A DNA stretch of 64,000 nt, taken from Actinomycetospora chiangmaiensis DSM 45062 (lineage in GTDB: Bacteria > Actinomycetota > Actinomycetes > Mycobacteriales > Pseudonocardiaceae). Under the pieces are notes generated by a model. That model was given only the letters and a program-made list of their open reading frames with translations, did no database searches and was not told where the DNA came from. The first letter of the stretch is position 1. The number at the start of each line of letters is the position of its first letter. The translations under genes and the position numbers were made by a program. Location of the stretch: assembly GCF_000379625.1 (NCBI RefSeq), contig NZ_KB903217.1, positions 389,816-453,815 on the forward strand, in the 5' to 3' direction. Below are positions 30,126-38,090 of the stretch, piece by piece.

Positions 30126-31076
30126 GTGACGATCGAGATGGATCCCGAGGTGGCCGCGGCGATGGCCCCGATCGCGGCGGCCGCGGCGAACCAGACCCCG
30201 CCACCGGCCGGCGACTGGCAGACCCGCCGGGCCGCGGTCGACGAACTCATCGGCTCCGCCACCAGCGCGTGGGTGCCGCCGGCGGACGTCACCGTCACCG
30301 AGCTCGAGGCCCCCGCGGCGGACGGCACCGCGATCGGGATGCGGCTCTACCGGCGCGAGGGCGAGCAGCCCGGGTCGCTCGCGGTGTACGTCCACGGCGG
30401 CGGCATGTTCCTGTGCTCGATCGACACGCACGACCCGATCTGCCGCGTGTACACCCACCTCTCCGGGGTACCGCTGCTCTCGGTCGACTTCCGCTTCGCG
30501 CCGGAGCACCCGTACCCGACGTCGGTGGAGGACGTGTACACCGCGCTGCTCTGGGCGGCGGAGCACGCCGACGCGCTCGGGGTCGACCCCGAGCGCATCG
30601 CGATCATGGGCGACTCGGCGGGCGGCGGGATGGCGGCCGGCGTCGCGCTGATGGCCCGGGACCGGGGCGCACCCGCCCTGGCCGCCCAGATCCTCGTCTA
30701 CCCGATGCTCGACGACCGGACCACGACGCCGGACGGCGAGATCGAGCCGTTCGCGATGTGGTCGACGGACGACAACATCACCGGGTGGGGCTGCCTGCTC
30801 GGCGCGGCCGCCGGCGGGCCGGACGTCCCGGAGTACGCCGCGCCCTCGCGGGCGACCGACCTGAGCGGCCTGCCGCCCACCTTCATCGACGTCGGGCAGC
30901 TCGACATCTTCCGCAACGAGGACGTCGACTACGCGGCCCGGCTGGCGCAGGCCGGGGTGGGTGTGGAGCTGCAGCTCTACCCCGGCGTCCCGCACGCCTT
31001 CGAGGTGTTCGCCCCGCGGGCCGCGGTGGCGCAGCGGGCGCTGGCCGCGCGGGTGCGCGCGCTGCGGGAGGTGTGA
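30126..31076 (+). CDS. Alpha/beta hydrolase, hormone-sensitive-lipase family
   Basis: Serine esterase of 316 residues. The oxyanion motif HGGGMF is present, with nucleophile elbow GDSAGGG, acidic residue in DIFRNEDVDY, and His in GVPHAFE. There is no signal peptide, so it is likely intracellular and acts on small esters. The GTG at 30126 begins the first in-frame coding stretch after the hairpin. The substrate is unknown. Confidence 0.92.
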   Translation: MTIEMDPEVAAAMAPIAAAAANQTPPPAGDWQTRRAAVDELIGSATSAWVPPADVTVTELEAPAADGTAIGMRLYRREGEQPGSLAVYVHGGGMFLCSIDTHDPICRVYTHLSGVPLLSVDFRFAPEHPYPTSVEDVYTALLWAAEHADALGVDPERIAIMGDSAGGGMAAGVALMARDRGAPALAAQILVYPMLDDRTTTPDGEIEPFAMWSTDDNITGWGCLLGAAAGGPDVPEYAAPSRATDLSGLPPTFIDVGQLDIFRNEDVDYAARLAQAGVGVELQLYPGVPHAFEVFAPRAAVAQRALAARVRALREV

Positions 31077-31119
31077 GCTCCGCTCTCAGGCGCAGTAAGT
31101 GGGGTCATCACCCCTCTGC

Positions 31120-31779
31120 TCACGGGGCGGTAGCCACCCCTCGAGGCAGGACCCGCACGTCGGTACCCGACGGCGAGAGCGAGTCGAACAGGCCGTAGTG
31201 CAGGTCGGGGTTCGCGAGGACCGCCTCGTGGATCGGCACCGCGACCGGCGGGGCGACCGCGCGCAGGTAGTCCACGGCCTCCGACAGCTTCAGCCACGGC
31301 GCGCCCGTCGGCAGCAGCAGCACGTCGACGCCGGCCGGCACCGGGACGTAGGCGTCGCCGGGGTGCATCACGGTGCCACCCTCGGCGCGCAGCACGTAGC
31401 CGTTGTTGGGGATCACCGGGATGTCCGGGTGGATCACGGCGTGCTCGCCGCGCTCGGCGCCGACCACCTCGATCGACGTGCCCGCGATGGTGAACGTCTC
31501 GCCCGGCTCGCGGCGGGTGTGGTCGATGCCGCGCTCGCGCAGCACGCCCGCGGTGCCGTTGTCCACGATCAGCTCGGCGTCCGGGTTCTGCTCGAGCAGC
31601 GCCGGGAGCTTGTCCACGTCGAGGTGGTCGAAGTGCTGGTGGGTGACGAGGATCGCGTCGAGCCCCTGCAGCGTCTGCCAGCCCTCGGAGAAGGCGCCGG
31701 GATCGAGCAGGACCCGGGCGGATCCGGTGTCGACGACGACGCAGGCGTGCCCGAGGTGGACGAGTTCGGTGGCGGTCAC
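31120..31779 (-). CDS. MBL-fold metal-dependent hydrolase, UlaG-like
   Basis: 219-residue metallo-beta-lactamase-fold protein. The metal-binding motif HQHFDHLD is intact, with downstream His in [10 protein letters not shown] and C-terminal PIHEAVL. The beginning, [23 protein letters not shown], is typical of the UlaG/YhfI-like branch. A GTG start at 31779 follows GGGGAAGG. It is divergent from purS with 52 bp between. The substrate is not known. Confidence 0.88.
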   Translation of the reverse strand: MTATELVHLGHACVVVDTGSARVLLDPGAFSEGWQTLQGLDAILVTHQHFDHLDVDKLPALLEQNPDAELIVDNGTAGVLRERGIDHTRREPGETFTIAGTSIEVVGAERGEHAVIHPDIPVIPNNGYVLRAEGGTVMHPGDAYVPVPAGVDVLLLPTGAPWLKLSEAVDYLRAVAPPVAVPIHEAVLANPDLHYGLFDSLSPSGTDVRVLPRGVATAP

Positions 31780-31818
31780 GACCCCAGCCTTCCCCGGGGG
31801 CCGTCCCGGGCAACCCGG

Positions 31819-31824
31819 TACCCT
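31819..31824 (+). promoter_or_regulatory. purSQ -10 box (leaderless start)
   Basis: TACCCT sits exactly 7 nt before the purS GTG, with no Shine-Dalgarno sequence. Confidence 0.55.
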
Positions 31825-31831
31825 GGACGGC

Positions 31832-32077
31832 GTGGCACGAGTGATCGTCGACGTCCTGCCGAAAGCCGAGATCCTCGACCCGCAGGGCCAGGCGGTGGCC
31901 CGGGCGATGGGCCGGCTCGGCGTGTCCGGGGTCGCCGACGTCCGCCAGGGCAAGCACTTCGTGCTCGAGGTCGACGACTCGGTGGGCGACGCCGAACTGG
32001 AGCGGATCGCCGAGTCGCTGCTCGCGAACCCGGTGATGGAGGAGTGGGTCGTGCGTCGGGAGGGACAGCAGCCGTGA
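31832..32077 (+). CDS. purS: FGAM synthase subunit PurS
   Basis: Small subunit bridging PurQ and PurL in the three-part formylglycinamidine ribonucleotide synthase. It has 81 residues. [31 protein letters not shown] and the C-terminal [10 protein letters not shown] are standard. The start is GTG. Its stop overlaps purQ by 4 bp (GTGA). Confidence 0.95.
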   Translation: MARVIVDVLPKAEILDPQGQAVARAMGRLGVSGVADVRQGKHFVLEVDDSVGDAELERIAESLLANPVMEEWVVRREGQQP

Positions 32078-32751
32078 GTGCGCGGATCGGGGTCATCACG
32101 TTCCCCGGCACCCTCGACGACGTCGACGCCGCCCGCGCCGTGCGCTACGCCGGCGCCGAGGCGGTGTCCCTCTGGCACCGCGACACCGACCTGCAGGGCG
32201 TCGACGCGGTCGTCGTGCCCGGCGGGTTCTCCTACGGGGACTACCTGCGGGCAGGCGCGATCGCGGCCCGCTCGCCCGTGATGGGCCCGGTCGTCGACGC
32301 GGCCCGCCGCGGGATGCCGGTGCTCGGGATCTGCAACGGCTTCCAGATCCTGTGCGAGGCCGGCCTGCTCCCGGGCGCGCTCGTGCGCAACACCGGCCTG
32401 CGCTTCATCTGCCGCGAGATCCGGCTCCGGGTGGAGGCGGACACGGCCTGGACCTCCGGCTTCGAGGTCGGCACGGCGATCACCGTGCCGCTGAAGTCGG
32501 GCGAGGGGCGCTTCGTCGCGGACGGCGAGACGCTCGACCGGTTGGAGGGCGAGGGCCGGGTGGTGTTCCGCTACGCGGAGCCCGCACCGAACGGGGCGCT
32601 GCGCGACATCGCCGGCATCTCCTCCGCCGACGGCCGCGTCGTGGGCCTCATGCCCCACCCCGAGCACGCGATCGACCCGCTCACCGGGCCGGGCGCGGAC
32701 GGCCTCGGGCTGTTCACCTCCGTCCTCGGCCGCCTCACGGCAGCAGCGTGA
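32074..32751 (+). CDS. purQ: FGAM synthase subunit PurQ (glutaminase)
   Basis: Class I glutamine amidotransferase supplying ammonia to PurL, 225 residues. The catalytic Cys is in [10 protein letters not shown], and the His and Glu in [25 protein letters not shown] is typical of PurQ. It is coupled to purS by a 4-bp overlap. The last 17 bp overlap the convergent gene at 32735. Confidence 0.96.
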   Translation: MSARIGVITFPGTLDDVDAARAVRYAGAEAVSLWHRDTDLQGVDAVVVPGGFSYGDYLRAGAIAARSPVMGPVVDAARRGMPVLGICNGFQILCEAGLLPGALVRNTGLRFICREIRLRVEADTAWTSGFEVGTAITVPLKSGEGRFVADGETLDRLEGEGRVVFRYAEPAPNGALRDIAGISSADGRVVGLMPHPEHAIDPLTGPGADGLGLFTSVLGRLTAAA

Positions 32752-33298
32752 CCCGCAGCTCCCACAGGTCGGCGTAGATCATCAGCATCCGGCCGCCGAG
32801 GTGCAGGACCAGTCCCCGCATCTCGTCGGGACGCTCGACGTGGGAGACCACACGGTCGACGTCCTCGAGCGCGTCGCCGACGACCTCGTCGAAGGGGGCG
32901 ATCCGCCCGACCGGCAGCCCTTCCTCGTCGTCGAACGGCGCGGGCAGGACCGGGACGACGGTGTCGCCCCGCGACCCGGGCGCGATCGCGAGGACGATCG
33001 GCTCGTCGTCCGCGCCGGCGAAGACGAACTCGAGCATTCCCCGGGAGGGGTCGACGTAGCGGGCGACGGAGGCGGGGACCCGACCCTCCACGTCCATCCG
33101 GTGGCGACGGACCGCGACGAGTTCGCGGTCGAGGACCACCGCCAGGGCGGCGAGCGGGTCGGTGCGCGGGGCGTCCGCCACCTCGGTGGCGAGCACGGGC
33201 GCGGCCGGCGCGGCGATGTCGGCGGACATCGGCGCGACCCACTGCGCCCGCACGGCGGCGGCCCGCTGTGCGGAAGCACTCACGGAAGCTGCGGTCAT
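32735..33298 (-). CDS. Conserved hypothetical protein convergent with purQ
   Basis: 187 residues, function not recognised. The first 35 residues are Ala-rich. A compact alpha/beta domain follows with [22 protein letters not shown] and [22 protein letters not shown]. There is no signal, membrane helix or catalytic motif. The ATG at 33298 is taken as start; an ATG 75 nt further in is an alternative. The stop overlaps the 3' end of purQ. Confidence 0.65.
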   Translation of the reverse strand: MTAASVSASAQRAAAVRAQWVAPMSADIAAPAAPVLATEVADAPRTDPLAALAVVLDRELVAVRRHRMDVEGRVPASVARYVDPSRGMLEFVFAGADDEPIVLAIAPGSRGDTVVPVLPAPFDDEEGLPVGRIAPFDEVVGDALEDVDRVVSHVERPDEMRGLVLHLGGRMLMIYADLWELRVTLLP

Positions 33299-33569
33299 GC
33301 GTTCACTATGAACGGGGGGTCCGACAGTCATGGTGATTGCGCGACACGCCACGCGGCAGACTCGCCGAGAAGTCGTAACCGGGCCACGAGCGGCCACCCG
33401 AACGACGGACACGGTGGGCAACCGAGTTGTGCGGTCGGTGACGTACGACGAGTGACCGGTCGAACACCGTGTCGATCTTGTTCAGTCGTTCGGGCCGTTT
33501 CGATCACCGGTCAAGTGGGCACCGACACGCTCCCGGCGCCCGGCGACGCGCGTCAGTAGGGTTTCCGGT
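33299..33569. other. Intergenic region upstream of purL
   Basis: 271 bp without a supportable gene. It holds the divergent promoters for purL and the leftward hypothetical gene. The only clear element is the purL -10 box at its right end. I see no riboswitch-like structure. Confidence 0.5.
33557..33562 (+). promoter_or_regulatory. purL -10 box (leaderless start)
   Basis: TAGGGT lies exactly 7 nt before the purL GTG. The same hexamer precedes purD and the small membrane protein at 50018. Confidence 0.6.
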
Positions 33570-35873
33570 GTGACTGTGCAGGACCAGGCCACCGGTACTC
33601 CGTCCCTCGACACGGTCGCGAACGCCGCCGCGACCCCGGAGCACGAACAGCCGTACGCCGCGCTCGGGCTCCGGGACGAGGAGTACGCGCGCATCCGGGA
33701 GATCCTCGGTCGTCGTCCCACCGACGCCGAGCTCGCCATGTACTCGGTGATGTGGTCCGAGCACTGCTCCTACAAGTCCTCGAAGGTCCACCTCCGCCGC
33801 TTCGGCGAGACCACCACCGAGGAGATGCGCCGCCACCTGCTCGCGGGCATCGGCGAGAACGCCGGGGTCGTCGACGTCGGGGACGGCTGGGCGGTCACCT
33901 TCAAGATCGAGTCGCACAACCACCCCTCCTACGTCGAGCCCCACCAGGGCGCGGCGACCGGGGTGGGCGGCATCGTCCGCGACATCATGGCCATGGGCGC
34001 CCGCCCGGTCGCCGTCATGGACGGCCTCCGGGTCGGCCCGCTCGACGCCCCCGACACCGCCCGGGTGCTGCCCGGCGTCGTGTCCGGCGTCGGCTTCTAC
34101 GGCAACTGCCTGGGCCTGCCGAACCTCGGTGGCGAGGTCGTCTTCGACCCCACCTACGCCGGCAACCCGCTGGTCAACGCCCTCTGCGTCGGCGTCCTGC
34201 GCACCGAGGACCTCCACCTCGCCTTCGCCTCCGGCGTCGGCAACAAGATCGTGCTGTTCGGCGCCCGGACCGGGCTCGACGGCATCGGCGGCGTCTCCGT
34301 CCTCGCCTCCGAGACCTTCGGCGAGGGCGGTGAGGGCGCGGGCCGCAAGAAGCTCCCGAGCGTCCAGGTGGGCGACCCCTTCGCCGAGAAGGTCCTCATC
34401 GAGTGCTGCCTCGAGCTCTACCACGCGGGCCTCGTCGTCGGGATCCAGGACCTCGGCGGCGCCGGGCTCTCCTGCGCCACCAGCGAGCTGGCGAGCGCCG
34501 GCGACGGCGGCATGGAGATCGACCTCGACCAGGTCCACCTGCGCGCCGAGGGCATGACCCCGGCCGAGATCCTCTCCTCGGAGTCCCAGGAGCGGATGTG
34601 CGCCGTCGTCACCCCGGAGAACGTCGACGCCTTCATGGCCGTCTGCGAGCGCTGGGACGTCACCGCTCGGGTGATCGGTGAGGTCACCGACGGCGAGAAC
34701 CTGCGCATCCACGCCGGCGGTGAGGTCGTCGTCGACGTCCCGCCGCGCACCGTCGCCCACGACGGCCCCGTCTACTCCCGCCCCTACGCCCGTCCGGCCT
34801 CGCAGGACGAGCTCCAGGCCCTCACGACGACGGGTCTGGCCCGCCCGGTCGGCCCGGCCGAGCTCGCCGAGCAGATCGTGACGCTCGCGTCCTCCCCGCA
34901 GCTCGCCTCCCGCGCCTGGGTCACCGAGCAGTACGACCGCTACGTCCGCGGCAACACCACCGCCGCGACTCCCGCCGACGCCGGCGTCCTGCGCCTCGAC
35001 GAGTCGAGCGACCGGGGTATCGCCCTCGCGATCGACTGCAACGCCCGTTTCTGCCTGCTCGACCCGCGGGAGGGTGCACGGCTGGCGTTGGCCGAGGCGG
35101 TGCGCAACGTCGCGGCCTCCGGGGCCCGCCCGGTCGCGGTCTCCGACTGCCTGAACTTCGGGTCGCCCGAGGACCCGGCCGTGATGTGGCAGTTCGCCGA
35201 GGCGGTCGACGGCCTCGCGCTGGCGTGCGCCGAGCTCGGTATCCCGGTCACCGGCGGCAACGTCAGCTTCTACAACCAGACCGCGACGACGGCGATCCTG
35301 CCGACCCCCGTCGTCGGGGTCCTCGGGCTGGTCGACGACGTGCACCGCGCGGTGCGGCACGGGTTCGGCGCCCCGGGCGACGCGGTGTGGCTGCTCGGCG
35401 AGACCGCCGACGAGCTCGACGGCTCGGCCTGGGCCGGTGTGGTCCACGACCACCTCGGCGGCCGCCCGCCGCGGTGCGACCTCGCCGCCGAGGCGCGGCT
35501 CGCGGGCGTCATGGCCGAGGGTGCGGCGCGCGGCCTCTTCTCCGGCGCCCACGACCTCTCCGACGGCGGCCTCGCCCAGACCCTCGTCGAGTGCGCCGTC
35601 GACTCCCGGATCGGCGCGGCCGTGACGCTGCCGCCCGGCGAGCTCGACCCCGCCGCCGCCCTGTTCTCGGAGTCCGCCGCCCGGATGCTGGTCTCGGTGC
35701 CCGCCGCGGCCGAGGCCGACCTGGCCCGGCTCTGCGTCGAGGTCGGGCAGCCCGCCGCCCGGCTCGGCGAGGTCGGCGGCGACACGCTCGCCATCGACGG
35801 GGTCGCCCCGCTCGACGTGGCCGAGCTCGTGATCGCCCACGCCGCGACGCTGCCGTCGGTCCTCGACGCCTGA
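33570..35873 (+). CDS. purL: FGAM synthase subunit PurL
   Basis: ATP-dependent synthase domain of the PurSQL complex in purine synthesis, 767 residues. Motifs are [12 protein letters not shown] near the N-terminus, HNHPS in [24 protein letters not shown], the QDLGGAGLS segment, and [10 protein letters not shown] in the second half; the duplicated PurM-like fold is complete. It lacks fused PurS and PurQ parts, which are encoded 0.8 kb upstream. The start is GTG with a leaderless promoter. Confidence 0.98.
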   Translation: MTVQDQATGTPSLDTVANAAATPEHEQPYAALGLRDEEYARIREILGRRPTDAELAMYSVMWSEHCSYKSSKVHLRRFGETTTEEMRRHLLAGIGENAGVVDVGDGWAVTFKIESHNHPSYVEPHQGAATGVGGIVRDIMAMGARPVAVMDGLRVGPLDAPDTARVLPGVVSGVGFYGNCLGLPNLGGEVVFDPTYAGNPLVNALCVGVLRTEDLHLAFASGVGNKIVLFGARTGLDGIGGVSVLASETFGEGGEGAGRKKLPSVQVGDPFAEKVLIECCLELYHAGLVVGIQDLGGAGLSCATSELASAGDGGMEIDLDQVHLRAEGMTPAEILSSESQERMCAVVTPENVDAFMAVCERWDVTARVIGEVTDGENLRIHAGGEVVVDVPPRTVAHDGPVYSRPYARPASQDELQALTTTGLARPVGPAELAEQIVTLASSPQLASRAWVTEQYDRYVRGNTTAATPADAGVLRLDESSDRGIALAIDCNARFCLLDPREGARLALAEAVRNVAASGARPVAVSDCLNFGSPEDPAVMWQFAEAVDGLALACAELGIPVTGGNVSFYNQTATTAILPTPVVGVLGLVDDVHRAVRHGFGAPGDAVWLLGETADELDGSAWAGVVHDHLGGRPPRCDLAAEARLAGVMAEGAARGLFSGAHDLSDGGLAQTLVECAVDSRIGAAVTLPPGELDPAAALFSESAARMLVSVPAAAEADLARLCVEVGQPAARLGEVGGDTLAIDGVAPLDVAELVIAHAATLPSVLDA

Positions 35874-35887
35874 CCTCACCCCCCGGG

Positions 35888-36001
35888 TGCAAGCAATGCG
35901 TCACTGCTTGCACCCAGTGCCAGGAACGCCGCACGGTCGCGGGCGCTGACGACGATGTGGTTCTCCTGGCGTCCAGTGCACGCAGTGACGCATTGCTTGC
36001 A
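35888..36001. repeat. 114-bp inverted-repeat element with exact 20-bp ends
   Basis: Arm 35888-35907 (tgcaagcaatgcgtcactgc) is the exact reverse complement of 35982-36001. Inside, GCCAGGA at about 35919 can pair with TCCTGGC at about 35964, extending the hairpin. The left half also carries CAGTGCCAGGAACGCCGC, 17 of 18 identical to family B repeats at 15137 and 24083. It lies between convergent purL and the SGNH hydrolase gene. Confidence 0.85.
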
Positions 36002-36012
36002 TGGAGGGCAGG

Positions 36013-36825
36013 TCAGCCCGGCAGCGCCGCCACGAACGCCGCGCCGTGGCGGGCGTAGCCGAGGCGGTTCGGGTGCGCCAGGTCGGGCCCGAACTGCCAC
36101 GGCCACATCCGATGCGTGGCGGCCTCGAGGGCGACCGGGCGCAGGTGCGGGAACTCGGCGAGGACCTCGCGGGCCACGGCGGCGAGCTCGACCCCGTTGC
36201 GCCGGACGGCGCCGCGCTGCAGGTCGGGCACGTCGGCGACCAGCGAGCCCGCGGGCAGGGCGGCGCACAGCGCACGGAAGGTCTCCCGGTACTGCTCCGG
36301 GGTCACGCCCTGGGCGGCGTCGTTGGTCCCGACGCCGAGCGCCACCAGGTCCGCGGGCGGCATCACCGGCAGCTGGTCGCGCAGCACGTCCGCCGCGGTC
36401 GCGCCGACCACCCCGAGGACCACCACCCGCACCCGGACCCGGTGTCGAGCTCCGCTCCGCTGCGTCTCCTGCGTCGTGGAACGCTCCTCCCACGCCGCCG
36501 CCAACCGCCCCGCCCAGGACGACGACGGGTCGGTCGACCCGAGCCCCTGGGACAGCGAGTCGCCGAGGGCGACCAGGGTCAGGGAACCGGGGGAGCGCCG
36601 ACGGCGGCGCCAGTAGGCGGCGTGGTCGGCCTCCATCGTCTGCGCCGCGGCGAGGCCCCGGCCCCACGCCAGGAGCACCGCGAGGACGAGGAGACCGAAC
36701 CCGCGGCGGAGCACCGCGAGGACGAGGGCACCCGACCCGCGGCGGGTCCCCCGCTTCTGCTTCCAGGGTCGGGCTCCGCCGCGCTTCGTCTCCCGGATCA
36801 CGGCGCCTACATTCACACACACCAT
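36013..36825 (-). CDS. SGNH/GDSL-type hydrolase, membrane anchored
   Basis: Esterase-like protein of about 270 residues. A hydrophobic segment (RGFGLLVLAVLLAWG) near residue 40 suggests a membrane anchor with the enzyme outside. The SGNH blocks are GDSLSQG, GVGTND and DLAHPNRLGYARHG, giving Ser, Asn and the Asp-His pair. The start is uncertain: the ATG at 36825 overlaps the start codon of the divergent gene, and internal GTG codons exist. It may act on cell-envelope acyl groups. Confidence 0.82.
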   Translation of the reverse strand: MVCVNVGAVIRETKRGGARPWKQKRGTRRGSGALVLAVLRRGFGLLVLAVLLAWGRGLAAAQTMEADHAAYWRRRRRSPGSLTLVALGDSLSQGLGSTDPSSSWAGRLAAAWEERSTTQETQRSGARHRVRVRVVVLGVVGATAADVLRDQLPVMPPADLVALGVGTNDAAQGVTPEQYRETFRALCAALPAGSLVADVPDLQRGAVRRNGVELAAVAREVLAEFPHLRPVALEAATHRMWPWQFGPDLAHPNRLGYARHGAAFVAALPG

Positions 36826-37213
36826 GCCGAGCCGCCGTCCCCCCGATCCCGCCGAGGTCCGCGCCGCCCTGCTCACCGTCGCCGCGTGGGTGGACACCCC
36901 GGACGCGCCCGCACCGCCCCGACCCGACCGCGCGGCGGCGGTGCGGCTGTCGCTGGCCGCCCTCGAGCAGGTCGCGCCCGGTCGAAGTGTGGAGGTGCGT
37001 GTACCGCCATTCGGAGCAGTACACTGCATCCATGGGCCCCGTCACACCCGTGGGACACCACCCAACGTGGTGGAGACCGACCCGCGGACGTGGTGTGCCC
37101 TCGCGCTGGGCCGGCTCGACTTCACCACGGCCGTTGCCGCGGGGACCGTCACGGCGTCGGGTCATCGGGCCGGGCAGGTGGCCGACTGGCTCCCGTTGGT
37201 GGACGCGTCGTGA
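36824..37213 (+). CDS. Sterol-carrier-like protein
   Basis: 129-residue protein of the SCP-like family found beside purF in actinobacteria (Rv0807 type). Residues 1-50 are helical. RSVEVRVPPFGAVHCIHG and TWCALALGRLDFTTAVAAG form the small beta/alpha lipid-binding-like fold. A TACATT box 10 nt before the ATG suggests a leaderless or nearly leaderless mRNA. The start overlaps the divergent SGNH start by 2 bp. The ligand is unknown. Confidence 0.75.
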   Translation: MPSRRPPDPAEVRAALLTVAAWVDTPDAPAPPRPDRAAAVRLSLAALEQVAPGRSVEVRVPPFGAVHCIHGPRHTRGTPPNVVETDPRTWCALALGRLDFTTAVAAGTVTASGHRAGQVADWLPLVDAS

Positions 37214-37292
37214 GGCCGCCGTCCGGGTGGACGAGCAGGACCGCGAGCGTGCCCCGGTCCGTATGCTCCTGCCGAGGGGGGATGGTGACGGC

Positions 37293-38090
37293 GTGACGCG
37301 ACCGGCGTGGGCTCCGCAGGAGGTCGACCTCGACCGTCCCAGTGCTGCGCGCGTCTACGACTACTACCTCGGCGGCAGCCACAACTTCGCGGTCGACCGC
37401 GAGATGGCGCGGCGGGCGATCGCGGACTGGCCCGAGCTGCCGCAGATCATGCGGAGCAACCGGGCCTTCCTGCGGCGGGCCGTGCGCTGGTGCGTCGCGC
37501 AGGGGGTCGACCAGTTCCTCGACATCGGCTCCGGGATCCCGACCGTCGGCGCCGTCCACGAGGTCGCCCGCACCGACGACCCGGCCGTCCGGGTCGTCTA
37601 CGTCGACGTCGACCCGGTGGCGGTCGCGCACTCGGTCGCCCTGCTCGACGGCGTCCCCGGCACCGGCGCGGTGCAGGCCGACCTGTGCGACGTCGACGGC
37701 GTGCTCGACGACCCGGTGGTCCGCGACGTCCTCGACCTCGACCGGCCCGTCGCGCTGCTCGTCGTCGCCCTGCTGCACTTCGTCGCCGACGACCGGGAGC
37801 CCGCGGCGGCCCTCGCCCGCTACCGCGAGCGGCTCGCCCCCGGCAGCCTGCTCGTGCTCAGCCACGCCTCGGCCGACGGGGCGCCGGACCGGGCGGGTGA
37901 CCACATCGCGCTCTACCGCCGGACCGCGACGCCGATGTCGATGCGCCCCTACGACGCGGTGCTCCGCTTCTTCGACGGGTTCGACCTGGTCGAGCCCGGC
38001 CTCGTGCCCCTGTCGACCTGGCGCCCGGACGGGGCCGCCGACGGAGACGCGAGGGTGCCCGGCTACGCCGGCGTGGGTCGCCGTGACTGA
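37293..38090 (+). CDS. DUF574 family S-adenosylmethionine methyltransferase
   Basis: 265 residues. The opening PSAARVYDYYLGGSHNFAVDR is the family hallmark. The SAM site is LDIGSGIPT followed by VVYVDVDPVAVAH. The GTG at 37293 follows AGGGGGG and gives the standard family N-terminus; an upstream ATG at 37263 is less likely. The substrate is unknown for the family. It overlaps the next gene, a PAS-GGDEF-EAL protein, by 8 bp, so the two are almost certainly cotranslated. Confidence 0.92.
   Translation: MTRPAWAPQEVDLDRPSAARVYDYYLGGSHNFAVDREMARRAIADWPELPQIMRSNRAFLRRAVRWCVAQGVDQFLDIGSGIPTVGAVHEVARTDDPAVRVVYVDVDPVAVAHSVALLDGVPGTGAVQADLCDVDGVLDDPVVRDVLDLDRPVALLVVALLHFVADDREPAAALARYRERLAPGSLLVLSHASADGAPDRAGDHIALYRRTATPMSMRPYDAVLRFFDGFDLVEPGLVPLSTWRPDGAADGDARVPGYAGVGRRD

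Noticed and set aside
31095-31113. Short GGGGT-cat-ACCCC hairpin between esterase and MBL genes
   Set aside because: Only 5-6 paired bases; too weak to list as a terminator beside the other junction hairpins.
33299-33569. Possible purine riboswitch before purL
   Set aside because: No conserved purine-aptamer elements are visible, and the apparent leaderless start leaves no 5' UTR.
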